DNA of 64,000 bases from Pyrocephalus nanus (Eukaryota; Chordata; Aves; Passeriformes; Tyrannidae), in assembly GCA_038380795.1 (NCBI GenBank), contig CM076277.1, positions 525,501-589,500 of the forward strand, given 5' to 3'. The stretch's first letter is position 1. Every line of letters starts with the position of its first letter. This document shows, piece after piece, positions 8,592-30,251 of the stretch. The notes under the pieces were generated by a model. That model was given only the letters and a program-made list of their open reading frames with translations, had not been told where the DNA came from and searched no databases. A program made the translations under genes and the position numbers.

Positions 8592-11226
8592 CCCTAACCA
8601 AGTCTGAACCGGTCTGAACCGGTCTGAACTAGTTTAAACCGTTGTGAGACTGCTGCTCTTTCTAAACTGATACAAGAATAGGGAAGCACTGCTGTAAATA
8701 TAGAGCATTATTGCCTAGTTAGATTTGTGGAGGGTGAGAGAAAATTGGCCCAGAGTAAACGCAAAACATTTTTGGTGCAAAATGTGGATAGAGACTGCTA
8801 GGAGGGATAAGGACCAGATCAGATCACAACACCAAATTATATTTGAAACCGTCAGGAAACCCCAAACGACAAAATGCTCCTAAAAACCCCCCAAACACCA
8901 GAAAACCCCCATCAAATTACAAAAGCACCTTACCGTTCCTAAGCAAATTACACAGTAAAAACTGCTTAGAGACAGAGTTTTATGCCTTTAAACAGCAGGT
9001 ATTTATTAGGCGACGTCATGCAGCTCTCCGGCTCGGGCTGGGCAAAAAGAGCTCCGAAATGTTTGAGTAAAAACACGCAATTTATACAGTTTCTAATTAC
9101 GATTACAACATATTCATATACGTACCCATGTTATTGTATTATTGGATTACTATATGTCAGGGTGGAGTTTGAGGCGTGGTCTTTCTTCTGAGGAATATCA
9201 TGGTGATACATCCTGCCTTCATCATAGGGTCTCAAATTTATTCCTCATTTTTGGGTGACCCCGGAGACCTTCTGTACTTTCCATTGTTTCATGTTCTATC
9301 CGTTGGAGCTTGGAAAAAGCCTTGGCTTCGGGCCTATTTTACCTATTCAAAGATCTACCTTAGCCTGTTTGGCTATAATTTATTACCTCTGGGCTCTTTG
9401 TGCAATGTACCTGTTGGTTTCTAGGTCTGCAGAATTTGTACGGAACAAAATCTTTTTTGAGTGAGGTAGAGAAAGCGGGGGGGGAAGAGAACAGTGGATT
9501 TTGCAGTAAGATGCTTCGATTTACAGTTCTAGAGCCTCGTTTTGCTTCAGTCAAAAAGGCGGGCGGTGTGACTCTCTGGGAGCGGCGACAACTTTCTGTC
9601 CTCGCACCGTTTGCCTGGGAGGAATCCTCAGAAGCATTCCGGTGTCTAAATTGAACATCTGAGTTTGGGGTGGGACTCCTGCTAGTGCACAAAACGCCGT
9701 TCCCCCAGAAAAAGAAAGCCCTTACCCTCTGGTTATCAGGTGTAGGTTGCAAAGCGCTCTGTGGGAAATGAGAGCTCACGGTCCCGACACCTTGTATCCG
9801 GAGGGAATCTTCGTACGACTTCAATTTCCCGAGTCCCGCCGCCTGCTTTGCCGCAGGACTCCTGCGAGGGACCGGCTGCGGAGGACAAAAGAAATGCTCG
9901 GTCGGCTGGCAGGCGACAGGCACTTTAGGAATGGCAGGCTTAGCTTTATAGTCTTTTCTTGCCTCTGTGGGTATACGCGCTATAATTGGTCGGTTGTTTC
10001 TCTTCGCGTGCAGCGCTTAGTCTTTTGATTGGCAGTCGGGGTCCTGTTGTGTGCTGGCGAAGCTCAAAACGATGCCTATTATTTACTGTAGTTTTTCTTC
10101 CCTTTCTGCTCTCCTGCCTTGGTGCTGTTTACATTCTTTTACAATCTCAGAGCTGTAACTGATTAAATTCAAGGCTTAAGTTGTCAACAGCCCAGCTGTT
10201 TCCAATAAATGACAGCCCTCTGGTCCCAGCAAAAAAAGGTCTTATATTCAAGGTCTCAAGTCTAGTTAATGAGAGACCCCTGCATTTGCCCGTGCAGGAA
10301 AATCATCCGGGTCTGGGACCTTTTGTTTCAGAGCGAGCTTTGTCCATATTCCGTTTAGGGAGTTGTACTGCAATTTTGGTCCCGGTCAGCGGCGAGAAAA
10401 AAACAGATCTTTCCCCGAATAAGGAAGCCTGTACCCTCAGGGTCTCAGGTGTAAGTGGTGAGAGACCCAGTAAATTCCAAGAGTGGCAAGAGTGCTCTGC
10501 CCTTTAGACATTTTGTCTGGGAGAAATCTTCATCCCTGTTCAATTTCAGGAACCTAAGCAGCTATCTCGATGCAGCACTCCTGCAAAAAAAGAACAGATC
10601 TTAACTACAGGAAAAGAAAACCCATACCCTATGGGTCTCAGGTGCAGGTGGTGGGATACCTCTGGCCCTCCATGGGCAGCAACAGCTTTCTGAGGTGGCA
10701 CCTTTTGCCTGAGAGGAATGTTGACTATGTTTGCTCTGGGAGCTCAGACTGGGATATCCAGTACAGATCTCCTTCAATCAAATGAGACACTGTTACCCCA
10801 GGTAAAAAAGCCCTTACCTTCTGTCTCTCAACGGCAGCTGGTGGGTGCCTCCCTTGGCAGCAAGAGCTTTCTGTAGTGGCACCTTCTGTGTGAGAGGAAC
10901 GTTCATCCGTATTCAATTTGACGAGTCAAACCACCTATCTCAGTCCACGACTCCTGCAAGCAAATAGTATCCTATTTCCCCTAGGACAAAAAGCCCTTAC
11001 CCTCAGGATCTCAAGAGTGTTAATTAGACACCCTTGACAGTTCCTGGGCAGTGAGAACGTTCTATCCTGTCACCTTTTGTCTGGGAGGAATCTTGGTCCT
11101 TGTTCCATTTGGAACTGGACGGGCAGTTGCAGTGCAGGGTTCCTGCAAGGTAACAACAACCCTTTACCCCAGAAAAGAAAGCCCTTACCCTTGGGATCTA
11201 AGGTGCAATTGATAGACCAGCCTACC
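7501..11226 (+). repeat. Macrosatellite unit 3 (3726 bp)
   Basis: Haplotype G372, T809, G830, with G844 and G852 (shared with units 4 and 6), G1375, G1459, C2084, C2279. LTR-like fragment about 8844-9556; promoter core 9945-10032. Near-identical to unit 4. Confidence 0.95.
8396..8597 (+). repeat. Interstitial telomeric block, unit 3 (202 bp, A-type)
   Basis: Layout 8, then 3 + CAGTAA + 9, then 6, 2, 4. The first run is shorter and lacks CGCTAA. CAGTAA sits at the CCGTAA position, a further C-to-A change. Confidence 0.97.
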
Positions 11227-12147
11227 CTTCCATGGACAGCAAGAACTTGCTGCGGTGGCACCCTTTCTCTGGGAGGATTCTTAGTCCATATTCAATGTTG
11301 GATGGCAGACTGACAATATCGGCACGGGGCTCCTGCGAGCAAATCGCAGACCATTTCCGCATGAAAGGCAGCTAGTAGCCACACGTACTCTAATGCAGGT
11401 GAAGGGAGACCCGTGACAGTGCATGGGGCAGCCACACATTTTTGTCCTTGCCTCTTCTGTATGGAGAGTATGTTGATACGTGTACGCCTTAGACGGTCAT
11501 ACTGTTATGATCGGCACTACTCTCTGAAAACCAAACGACAGCCCTTTCCCACAGAACTGGGCTGTTAGGAGTAGTTAGTGGGAAAGGCTGAGCCCACGAA
11601 AGGAGAGAGCTTTGTGTGTTGGCACATCTTGTCTGGGAGGAATCTTCATTCGTACTTTATATTGGAATCAGACCGGCAATTTCAGAGCAGGACATCTGCA
11701 AGTGCACAAAAGCCCTTTCTCCCAGGAAGGCGAGTGCCAACCCTTGAGATATCGGGTACAATTGGTGGGCCAGCCTTGGAACTCTATGGGCAGCAGGAGC
11801 TATCTGTCCAGCCACCTTCAGTCTGAGAGCGATCTTTGTCCGTATTCGATTTTGGAGTCAGACTGGAAATTTCATCACAGAATTCCTGCAAGTGAACAAC
11901 AGCCCTTTATCCCAGAAAACAAAACGCTTACCCTCAGGGTAAAATGTCCGGGTTGTGGGCAAGCCTGGGCACTCCATTGGAAGCAGGAGCTTTCTTTGAT
12001 GGCACCTCTTGCCTGGCAGGAATCTTTCTCCATATTTAATTTTGGCATTCAGACTGGTAATTTTGGCGCGGGATCCCGGCAAGCGGACGACAGCTCTTTC
12101 TCCCGGGAAAAATACTGCTTACCCTAACCCTAACCCTAACCCTAACC

Positions 12148-12188
<41 letters not shown>

Positions 12189-12226
12189 CAGTAACCCTAA
12201 CCCTAACCCTAACCCTAACCCTAACC

Positions 12227-12317
<91 letters not shown>

Positions 12318-14952
12318 CCCTAACCAAGTCTGAACCGGTCTGAACCGGTCTGAACTAGTTTAAACCGTTGTGAGACTGCTGCTCTTTCTAAACTGATACA
12401 AGAATAGGGAAGCACTGCTGTAAATATAGAGCATTATTGCCTAGTTAGATTTGTGGAGGGTGAGAGAAAATTGGCCCAGAGTAAACGCAAAACATTTTTG
12501 GTGCAAAATGTGGATAGAGACTGCTAGGAGGGATAAGGACCAGATCAGATCACAACACCAAATTATATTTGAAACCGTCAGGAAACCCCAAACGACAAAA
12601 TGCTCCTAAAAACCCCCCAAACACCAGAAAACCCCCATCAAATTACAAAAGCACCTTACCGTTCCTAAGCAAATTACACAGTAAAAACTGCTTAGAGACA
12701 GAGTTTTATGCCTTTAAACAGCAGGTATTTATTAGGCGACGTCATGCAGCTCTCCGGCTCGGGCTGGGCAAAAAGAGCTCCGAAATGTTTGAGTAAAAAC
12801 ACGCAATTTATACAGTTTCTAATTACGATTACAACATATTCATATACGTACCCATGTTATTGTATTATTGGATTACTATATGTCAGGGTGGAGTTTGAGG
12901 CGTGGTCTTTCTTCTGAGGAATATCATGGTGATACATCCTGCCTTCATCATAGGGTCTCAAATTTATTCCTCATTTTTGGGTGACCCCGGAGACCTTCTG
13001 TACTTTCCATTGTTTCATGTTCTATCCGTTGGAGCTTGGAAAAAGCCTTGGCTTCGGGCCTATTTTACCTATTCAAAGATCTACCTTAGCCTGTTTGGCT
13101 ATAATTTATTACCTCTGGGCTCTTTGTGCAATGTACCTGTTGGTTTCTAGGTCTGCAGAATTTGTACGGAACAAAATCTTTTTTGAGTGAGGTAGAGAAA
13201 GCGGGGGGGGAAGAGAACAGTGGATTTTGCAGTAAGATGCTTCGATTTACAGTTCTAGAGCCTCGTTTTGCTTCAGTCAAAAAGGCGGGCGGTGTGACTC
13301 TCTGGGAGCGGCGACAACTTTCTGTCCTCGCACCGTTTGCCTGGGAGGAATCCTCAGAAGCATTCCGGTGTCTAAATTGAACATCTGAGTTTGGGGTGGG
13401 ACTCCTGCTAGTGCACAAAACGCCGTTCCCCCAGAAAAAGAAAGCCCTTACCCTCTGGTTATCAGGTGTAGGTTGCAAAGCGCTCTGTGGGAAATGAGAG
13501 CTCACGGTCCCGACACCTTGTATCCGGAGGGAATCTTCGTACGACTTCAATTTCCCGAGTCCCGCCGCCTGCTTTGCCGCAGGACTCCTGCGAGGGACCG
13601 GCTGCGGAGGACAAAAGAAATGCTCGGTCGGCTGGCAGGCGACAGGCACTTTAGGAATGGCAGGCTTAGCTTTATAGTCTTTTCTTGCCTCTGTGGGTAT
13701 ACGCGCTATAATTGGTCGGTTGTTTCTCTTCGCGTGCAGCGCTTAGTCTTTTGATTGGCAGTCGGGGTCCTGTTGTGTGCTGGCGAAGCTCAAAACGATG
13801 CCTATTATTTACTGTAGTTTTTCTTCCCTTTCTGCTCTCCTGCCTTGGTGCTGTTTACATTCTTTTACAATCTCAGAGCTGTAACTGATTAAATTCAAGG
13901 CTTAAGTTGTCAACAGCCCAGCTGTTTCCAATAAATGACAGCCCTCTGGTCCCAGCAAAAAAAGGTCTTATATTCAAGGTCTCAAGTCTAGTTAATGAGA
14001 GACCCCTGCATTTGCCCGTGCAGGAAAATCATCCGGGTCTGGGACCTTTTGTTTCAGAGCGAGCTTTGTCCATATTCCGTTTAGGGAGTTGTACTGCAAT
14101 TTTGGTCCCGGTCAGCGGCGAGAAAAAAACAGATCTTTCCCCGAATAAGGAAGCCTGTACCCTCAGGGTCTCAGGTGTAAGTGGTGAGAGACCCAGTAAA
14201 TTCCAAGAGTGGCAAGAGTGCTCTGCCCTTTAGACATTTTGTCTGGGAGAAATCTTCATCCCTGTTCAATTTCAGGAACCTAAGCAGCTATCTCGATGCA
14301 GCACTCCTGCAAAAAAAGAACAGATCTTAACTACAGGAAAAGAAAACCCATACCCTATGGGTCTCAGGTGCAGGTGGTGGGATACCTCTGGCCCTCCATG
14401 GGCAGCAACAGCTTTCTGAGGTGGCACCTTTTGCCTGAGAGGAATGTTGACTATGTTTGCTCTGGGAGCTCAGACTGGGATATCCAGTACAGATCTCCTT
14501 CAATCAAATGAGACACTGTTACCCCAGGTAAAAAAGCCCTTACCTTCTGTCTCTCAAAGGCAGCTGGTGGGTGCCTCCCTTGGCAGCAAGAGCTTTCTGT
14601 AGTGGCACCTTCTGTGTGAGAGGAACGTTCATCCGTATTCAATTTGACGAGTCAAACCACCTATCTCAGTCCACGACTCCTGCAAGCAAATAGTATCCTA
14701 TTTCCCCTAGGACAAAAAGCCCTTACCCTCAGGATCTCAAGAGTGTTAATTAGACACCCTTGACAGTTCCTGGGCAGTGAGAACGTTCTATCCTGTCACC
14801 TTTTGTCTGGGAGGAATCTTGGTCCTTGTTCCATTTGGAACTGGACGGGCAGTTGCAGTGCAGGGTTCCTGCAAGGTAACAACAACCCTTTACCCCAGAA
14901 AAGAAAGCCCTTACCCTTGGGATCTAAGGTGCAATTGATAGACCAGCCTACC
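11227..14952 (+). repeat. Macrosatellite unit 4 (3726 bp)
   Basis: Same length and telomeric layout as unit 3. The difference I noticed is A3356 (as in units 8, 10, 11 and 12). This looks like a recent tandem duplication of a single unit. LTR-like fragment about 12570-13282; promoter core 13671-13758. Confidence 0.95.
12122..12323 (+). repeat. Interstitial telomeric block, unit 4 (202 bp, A-type)
   Basis: Same length as unit 3, with the same first run of eight hexamers and the CAGTAA marker, supporting recent duplication. Confidence 0.97.
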
Positions 14953-15903
14953 CTTCCATGGACAGCAAGAACTTGCTGCGGTGGCACCCTTTCTCTGGGA
15001 GGATTCTTAGTCCATATTCAATGTTGGATGGCAGACTGACAATATCGGCACGGGGCTCCTGCGAGCAAATCGCAGACCATTTCCGCATGAAAGGCAGCTA
15101 GTAGCCACACGTACTCTAATGCAGGTGAAGGGAGACCCGTGACAGTGCATGGGGCAGCCACACATTTTTGTCCTTGCCTCTTCTGTATGGAGAGTATGTT
15201 GATACGTGTACGCCTTAGACGGTCATACTGTTATGATCGGCACTACTCTCTGAAAACCAAACGACAGCCCTTTCCCACAGAACTGGGCTGTTAGGAGTAG
15301 TTAGTGGGAAAGGCTGAGCCCACCAAAGGAGAGAGCTTTGTGTGTTGGCACATCTTGTCTGGGAGGAATCTTCATTCGTACTTTATATTGGAATCAGACC
15401 GGCAATTTCAGAGCAGGACATCTGCAAGTGCACAAAAGCCCTTTCTCCCAGGAAGGCGAGTGCCAACCCTTGAGATATCGGGTACAATTGGTGGGCCAGC
15501 CTTGGAACTCTATGGGCAGCAGGAGCTATCTGTCCAGCCACCTTCAGTCTGAGAGCGATCTTTGTCCGTATTCGATTTTGGAGTCAGACTGGAAATTTCA
15601 TCACAGAATTCCTGCAAGTGAACAACAGCCCTTTATCCCAGAAAACAAAACGCTTACCCTCAGGGTAAAATGTCCGGGTTGTGGGCAAGCCTGGGCACTC
15701 CATTGGAAGCAGGAGCTTTCTTTGATGGCACCTCTTGCCTGGCAGGAATCTTTCTCCATATTTAATTTTGGCATTCAGACTAGTAATTTTGGCGCAGGAT
15801 CCCTGCAAGCGGACGACAGCTCTTTCTCCCGGGAAAAATACTGCTTACCCTAACCCTAACCCTAACCCTAACGCTAACCCTAACCCTAACCCTAACCCTA
15901 ACC

Positions 15904-15944
<41 letters not shown>

Positions 15945-15982
15945 CCGTAACCCTAACCCTAACCCTAACCCTAACCCTAACC

Positions 15983-16073
<91 letters not shown>

Positions 16074-18708
16074 CCCTAACCAAGTCTGAACCGGTCTGAA
16101 CCGGTCTGAACTAGTTTAAACCGTTGTGAGACTGCTGCTCTTTCTAAACTGATACAAGAATAGGGAAGCACTGCTGTAAATATAGAGCATTATTGCCTAG
16201 TTAGATTTGTGGAGGGTGAGAGAAAATTGGCCCAGAGTAAACGCAAAACATTTTTGGTGCAAAATGTGGATAGAGACTGCTAGGAGGGATAAGGACCAGA
16301 TCAGATCACAACACCAAATTATATTTGAAACCGTCAGGAAACCCCAAACGACAAAATGCTCCTAAAAACCCCCCAAACACCAGAAAACCCCCATCAAATT
16401 ACAAAAGCACCTTACCATTCCTAAGCAAATTACACAGTAAAAACTGCTTAGAGACAGAGTTTTATGCCTTTAAACAGCAGGTATTTATTAGGCGACGTCA
16501 TGCAGCTCTCCGGCTCGGGCTGGGCAAAAAGAGCTCCGAAATGTTTGAGTAAAAACACGCAATTTATACAGTTTCTAATTACGATTACAACATATTCATA
16601 TACGTACCCATGTTATTGTATTATTGGATTACTATATGTCAGGGTGGAGTTTGAGGCGTGGTCTTTCTTCTGAGGAATATCATGGTGATACATCCTGCCT
16701 TCATCATAGGGTCTCAAATTTATTCCTCATTTTTGGGTGACCCCGGAGACCTTCTGTACTTTCCATTGTTTCATGTTCTATCCGTTGGAGCTTGGAAAAA
16801 GCCTTGGCTTCGGGCCTATTTTACCTATTCAAAGATCTACCTTAGCCTGTTTGGCTATAATTTATTACCTCTGGGCTCTTTGTGCAATGTACCTGTTGGT
16901 TTCTAGGTCTGCAGAATTTGTACGGAACAAAATCTTTTTTGAGTGAGGTAGAGAAAGCGGGGGGGGAAGAGAACAGTGGATTTTGCAGTAAGATGCTTCG
17001 ATTTACAGTTCTAGAGCCTCGTTTTGCTTCAGTCAAAAAGGCGGGCGGTGTGACTCTCTGGGAGCGGCGACAACTTTCTGTCCTCGCACCGTTTGCCTGG
17101 GAGGAATCCTCAGAAGCATTCCGGTGTCTAAATTGAACATCTGAGTTTGGGGTGGGACTCCTGCTAGTGCACAAAACGCCGTTCCCCCAGAAAAAGAAAG
17201 CCCTTACCCTCTGGTTATCAGGTGTAGGTTGCAAAGGGCTCTGTGGGAAATGAGAGCTCACGGTCCCGACACCTTGTATCCGGAGGGAATCTTCGTACGA
17301 CTTCAATTTCCCGAGTCCCGCCGCCTGCTTTGCCGCAGGACTCCTGCGAGGGACCGGCTGCGGAGGACAAAAGAAATGCTCGGTCGGCTGGCAGGCGACA
17401 GGCACTTTAGGAATGGCAGGCTTAGCTTTATAGTCTTTTCTTGCCTCTGTGGGTATACGCGCTATAATTGGTCGGTTGTTTCTCTTCGCGTGCAGCGCTT
17501 AGTCTTTTGATTGGCAGTCGGGGTCCTGTTGTGTGCTGGCGAAGCTCAAAACGATGCCTATTATTTACTGTAGTTTTTCTTCCCTTTCTGCTCTCCTGCC
17601 TTGGTGCTGTTTACATTCTTTTACAATCTCAGAGCTGTAACTGATTAAATTCAAGGCTTAAGTTGTCAACAGCCCAGCTGTTTCCAATAAATGACAGCCC
17701 TCTGGTCCCAGCAAAAAAAGGTCTTATATTCAAGGTCTCAAGTCTAGTTAATGAGAGACCCCTGCATTTGCCCGTGCAGGAAAATCATCCGGGTCTGGGA
17801 CCTTTTGTTTCAGAGCGAGCTTTGTCCATATTCCGTTTAGGGAGTTGTACTGCAATTTTGGTCCCGGTCAGCGGCGAGAAAAAAACAGATCTTTCCCCGA
17901 ATAAGGAAGCCTGTACCCTCAGGGTCTCAGGTGTAAGTGGTGAGAGACCCAGTAAATTCCAAGAGTGGCAAGAGTGCTCTGCCCTTTAGACATTTTGTCT
18001 GGGAGAAATCTTCATCCCTGTTCAATTTCAGGAACCTAAGCAGCTATCTCGATGCAGCACTCCTGCAAAAAAAGAACAGATCTTAACTACAGGAAAAGAA
18101 AACCCATACCCTATGGGTCTCAGGTGCAGGTGGTGGGATACCTCTGGCCCTCCATGGGCAGCAACAGCTTTCTGAGGTGGCACCTTTTGCCTGAGAGGAA
18201 TGTTGACTATGTTTGCTCTGGGAGCTCAGACTGGGATATCCAGTACAGATCTCCTTCAATCAAATGAGACACTGTTACCCCAGGTAAAAAAGCCCTTACC
18301 TTCTGTCTCTCAACGGCAGCTGGTGGGTGCCTCCCTTGGCAGCAAGAGCTTTCTGTAGTGGCACCTTCTGTGTGAGAGGAACGTTCATCCGTATTCAATT
18401 TGACGAGTCAAACCACCTATCTCAGTCCACGACTCCTGCAAGCAAATAGTATCCTATTTCCCCTAGGACAAAAAGCCCTTACCCTCAGGATCTCAAGAGT
18501 GTTAATTAGACACCCTTGACAGTTCCTGGGCAGTGAGAACGTTCTATCCTGTCACCTTTTGTCTGGGAGGAATCTTGGTCCTTGTTCCATTTGGAACTGG
18601 ACGGGCAGTTGCAGTGCAGGGTTCCTGCAAGGTAACAACAACCCTTTACCCCAGAAAAGAAAGCCCTTACCCTTGGGATCTAAGGTGCAATTGATAGACC
18701 AGCCTACC
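14953..18708 (+). repeat. Macrosatellite unit 5 (3756 bp)
   Basis: Haplotype C372, T809, A830, G1375, A1459, C2084, and G2279 shared only with units 1 and 2. The telomeric block is that of unit 1 with one added hexamer. LTR-like fragment about 16326-17038; promoter core 17427-17514. Confidence 0.95.
15848..16079 (+). repeat. Interstitial telomeric block, unit 5 (232 bp, A-type)
   Basis: Layout 4 + CGCTAA + 8, then 3 + CCGTAA + 9, then 6, 2, 4: unit 1 plus one hexamer. Confidence 0.97.
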
Positions 18709-22496
<3,788 letters not shown>

Positions 22497-23417
22497 CTTC
22501 CATGGACAGCAAGAACTTGCTGCGGTGGCACCCTTTCTCTGGGAGGATTCTTAGTCCATATTCAATGTTGGATGGCAGACTGACAATATCGGCACGGGGC
22601 TCCTGCGAGCAAATCGCAGACCATTTCCGCATGAAAGGCAGCTAGTAGCCACACGTACTCTAATGCAGGTGAAGGGAGACCCGTGACAGTGCATGGGGCA
22701 GCCACACATTTTTGTCCTTGCCTCTTCTGTATGGAGAGTATGTTGATACGTGTACGCCTTAGACGGTCATACTGTTATGATCGGCACTACTCTCTGAAAA
22801 CCAAACGACAGCCCTTTCCCACAGAACTGGGCTGTTAGGAGTAGTTAGTGGGAAAGGCTGAGCCCACGAAAGGAGAGAGCTTTGTGTGTTGGCACATCTT
22901 GTCTGGGAGGAATCTTCATTCGTACTTTATATTGGAATCAGACCGGCAATTTCAGAGCAGGACATCTGCAAGTGCACAAAAGCCCTTTCTCCCAGGAAGG
23001 CGAGTGCCAACCCTTGAGATATCGGGTACAATTGGTGGGCCAGCCTTGGAACTCTATGGGCAGCAGGAGCTATCTGTCCAGCCACCTTCAGTCTGAGAGC
23101 GATCTTTGTCCGTATTCGATTTTGGAGTCAGACTGGAAATTTCATCACAGAATTCCTGCAAGTGAACAACAGCCCTTTATCCCAGAAAACAAAACGCTTA
23201 CCCTCAGGGTAAAATGTCCGGGTTGTGGGCAAGCCTGGGCACTCCATTGGAAGCAGGAGCTTTCTTTGATGGCACCTCTTGCCTGGCAGGAATCTTTCTC
23301 CATATTTAATTTTGGCATTCAGACTGGTAATTTTGGCGCAGGATCCCTGCAAGCGGACGACAGCTCTTTCTCCCGGGAAAAATACTGCTTACCCTAACCC
23401 TAACCCTAACCCTAACG

Positions 23418-23489
<72 letters not shown>

Positions 23490-23497
23490 CCCTAACC

Positions 23498-23588
<91 letters not shown>

Positions 23589-23669
23589 CCCTAACCCTAA
23601 CCCTAACCCTATCCCTAACCCTAACCCTAACCCTAACCCCTAACCCTAACCCTAACCCTAACCCTAACC

Positions 23670-23735
<66 letters not shown>

Positions 23736-23737
23736 CC

Positions 23738-23778
<41 letters not shown>

Positions 23779-23805
23779 CCCTAACCCTAACCCTTACCCT
23801 AAACC

Positions 23806-23842
<37 letters not shown>

Positions 23843-26487
23843 ATAACCCTAACCCTAACCAAGTCTGAACCGGTCTGAACCGGTCTGAACTAGTTTAAAC
23901 CGTTGTGAGACTGCTGCTCTTTCTAAACTGATACAAGAATAGGGAAGCACTGCTATAAATATAGAGCATTATTGCCTAGTTAGATTTGTGGAGGGTGAGA
24001 GAAAATTGGCCCAGAGTAAACGCAAAACATTTTTGGTGCAAAATGTGGATAGAGACTGCTAGGAGGGATAAGGACCAGATCAGATCACAACACCAAATTA
24101 TATTTGAAACCATCAGGAAACCCCAAACGACAAAATGCTCCTAAAAACCCCCCAAACACCAGAAAACCCCCATCAAATTACAAAAGCACCTTACCATTCC
24201 TAAGCAAATTACACAGTAAAAACTGCTTAGAGACAGAGTTTTATGCCTTTAAACAGCAGGTATTTATTAGGCGACGTCATGCAGCTCTCCGGCTCGGGCT
24301 GGGCAAAAAGAGCTCCGAAATGTTTGAGTAAAAACACGCAATTTATACAGTTTCTAATTACGATTACAACATATTCATATACGTACCCATGTTATTGTAT
24401 TATTGGATTACTATATGTCAGGGTGGAGTTTGAGGCGTGGTCTTTCTTCTGAGGAATATCATGGTGATACATCCTGCCTTCATCATAGGGTCTCAAATTT
24501 ATTCCTCATTTTTGGGTGACCCCGGAGACTTTCTGTACTTTCCATTGTTTCATGTTCTATCCGTTGGAGCTTGGAAAAAGCCTTGGCTTCGGGCCTATTT
24601 TACCTATTCAAAGATCTACCTTAGCCTGTTTGGCTATAATTTATTACCTCTGGGCTCTTTGTGCAATGTACCTGTTGGTTTCTAGGTCTGCAGAATTTGT
24701 ACGGAACAAAATCTTTTTTGAGTGAGGTAGAGAAAGCGGGGGGGGAAGAGAACAGTGGATTTTGCAGTAAGATGCTTCGATTTACAGTTCTAGAGCCTCG
24801 TTTTGCTTCAGTCAAAAAGGCGGGCGGTGTGACTCTCTGGGAGCGGCGACAACTTTCTGTCCTCGCACCGTTTGCCTGGGAGGAATCCTCAGAAGCATTC
24901 CGGTGTCTAAATTGAACATCTGAGTTTGGGGTGGGACTCCTGCTAGTGCACAAAACGCCGTTCCCCCAGAAAAAGAAAGCCCTTACCCTCTGGTTATCAG
25001 GTGTAGGTTGCAAAGCGCTCTGTGGGAAATGAGAGCTCACGGTCCCGACACCTTGTATCCGGAGGGAATCTTCGTACGACTTCAATTTCCCGAGTCCCGC
25101 CGCCTGCTTTGCCGCAGGACTCCTGCGAGGGACCGGCTGCGGAGGACAAAAGAAATGCTCGGTCGGCTGGCAGGCGACAGGCACTTTAGGAATGGCAGGC
25201 TTAGCTTTATAGTCTTTTCTTGCCTCTGTGGGTATACGCGCTATAATTGGTCGGTTGTTTCTCTTCGCGTGCAGCGCTTAGTCTTTTGATTGGCAGTCGG
25301 GGTCCTGTTGTGTGCTGGCGAAGCTCAAAACGATGCCTATTATTTACTGTAGTTTTTCTTCCCTTTCTGCTCTCCTGCCTTGGTGCTGTTTACATTCTTT
25401 TACAATCTCAGAGCTGTAACTGATTAAATTCAAGGCTTAAGTTGTCAACAGCCCAGCTGTTTCCAATAAATGACAGCCCTCTGGTCCCAGCAAAAAAAGG
25501 TCTTATATTCAAGGTCTCAAGTCTAGTTAATGAGAGACCCCTGCATTTGCCCGTGCAGGAAAATCATCCGGGTCTGGGACCTTTTGTTTCAGAGCGAGCT
25601 TTGTCCATATTCCGTTTAGGGAGTTGTACTGCAATTTTGGTCCCGGTCAGCGGCGAGAAAAAAACAGATCTTTCCCCGAATAAGGAAGCCTGTACCCTCA
25701 GGGTCTCAGGTGTAAGTGGTGAGAGACCCAGTAAATTCCAAGAGTGGCAAGAGTGCTCTGCCCTTTAGACATTTTGTCTGGGAGAAATCTTCATCCCTGT
25801 TCAATTTCAGGAACCTAAGCAGCTATCTCGATGCAGCACTCCTGCAAAAAAAGAACAGATCTTAACTACAGGAAAAGAAAACCCATACCCTATGGGTCTC
25901 AGGTGCAGGTGGTGGGATACCTCTGGCCCTCCATGGGCAGCAACAGCTTTCTGAGGTGGCACCTTTTGCCTGAGAGGAATGTTGACTATGTTTGCTCTGG
26001 GAGCTCAGACTGGGATATCCAGTACAGATCTCCTTCAATCAAATGAGACACTGTTACCCCAGGTAAAAAAGCCCTTACCTTCTGTCTCTCAACGGCAGCT
26101 GGTGGGTGCCTCCATCGGCAGCAAGAGCTTTCTGTAGTGGCACCTTCTGTGTGAGAGGAACGTTCATCCGTATTCAATTTGACGAGTCAAACCACCTATC
26201 TCAGTCCACGACTCCTGCAAGCAAATAGTATCCTATTTCCCCTAGGACAAAAAGCCCTTACCCTCAGGATCTCAAGAGTGTTAATTAGACACCCTTGACA
26301 GTTCCTGGGCAGTGAGAACGTTCTATCCTGTCACCTTTTGTCTGGGAGGAATCTTGGTCCTTGTTCCATTTGGAACTGGACGGGCAGTTGCAGTGCAGGG
26401 TTCCTGCAAGGTAACAACAACCCTTTACCCCAGAAAAGAAAGCCCTTACCCTTGGGATCTAAGGTGCAATTGATAGACCAGCCTACC
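22497..26487 (+). repeat. Macrosatellite unit 7 (3991 bp), longest
   Basis: The excess length is all in a 467-bp telomeric block. Haplotype G372, T809, G830, private A1375, A1459, T1793 (shared with 11-13), and A3377/C3379 shared with unit 1. A private G-to-A change lies at about 23955. LTR-like fragment about 24105-24817; promoter core 25206-25293. Confidence 0.95.
23392..23858 (+). repeat. Interstitial telomeric block, unit 7 (467 bp, expanded)
   Basis: About twice the usual length. Begins 4 + CGCTAA + 3. Contains degenerate hexamers found in no other unit: a CCCTA pentamer near 23584, CTATCCC near 23608, CCCTTACCC near 23791 and CCATAA near 23841. A CCCCTAA heptamer lies near 23637. Confidence 0.97.

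Positions 26488-30251
<3,764 letters not shown>

Noticed and set aside
23392..23858. True chromosome end or a telomere fusion point
   Set aside because: The block is flanked on both sides by normal unit sequence in the same order as elsewhere, and there is no switch from CCCTAA to TTAGGG.
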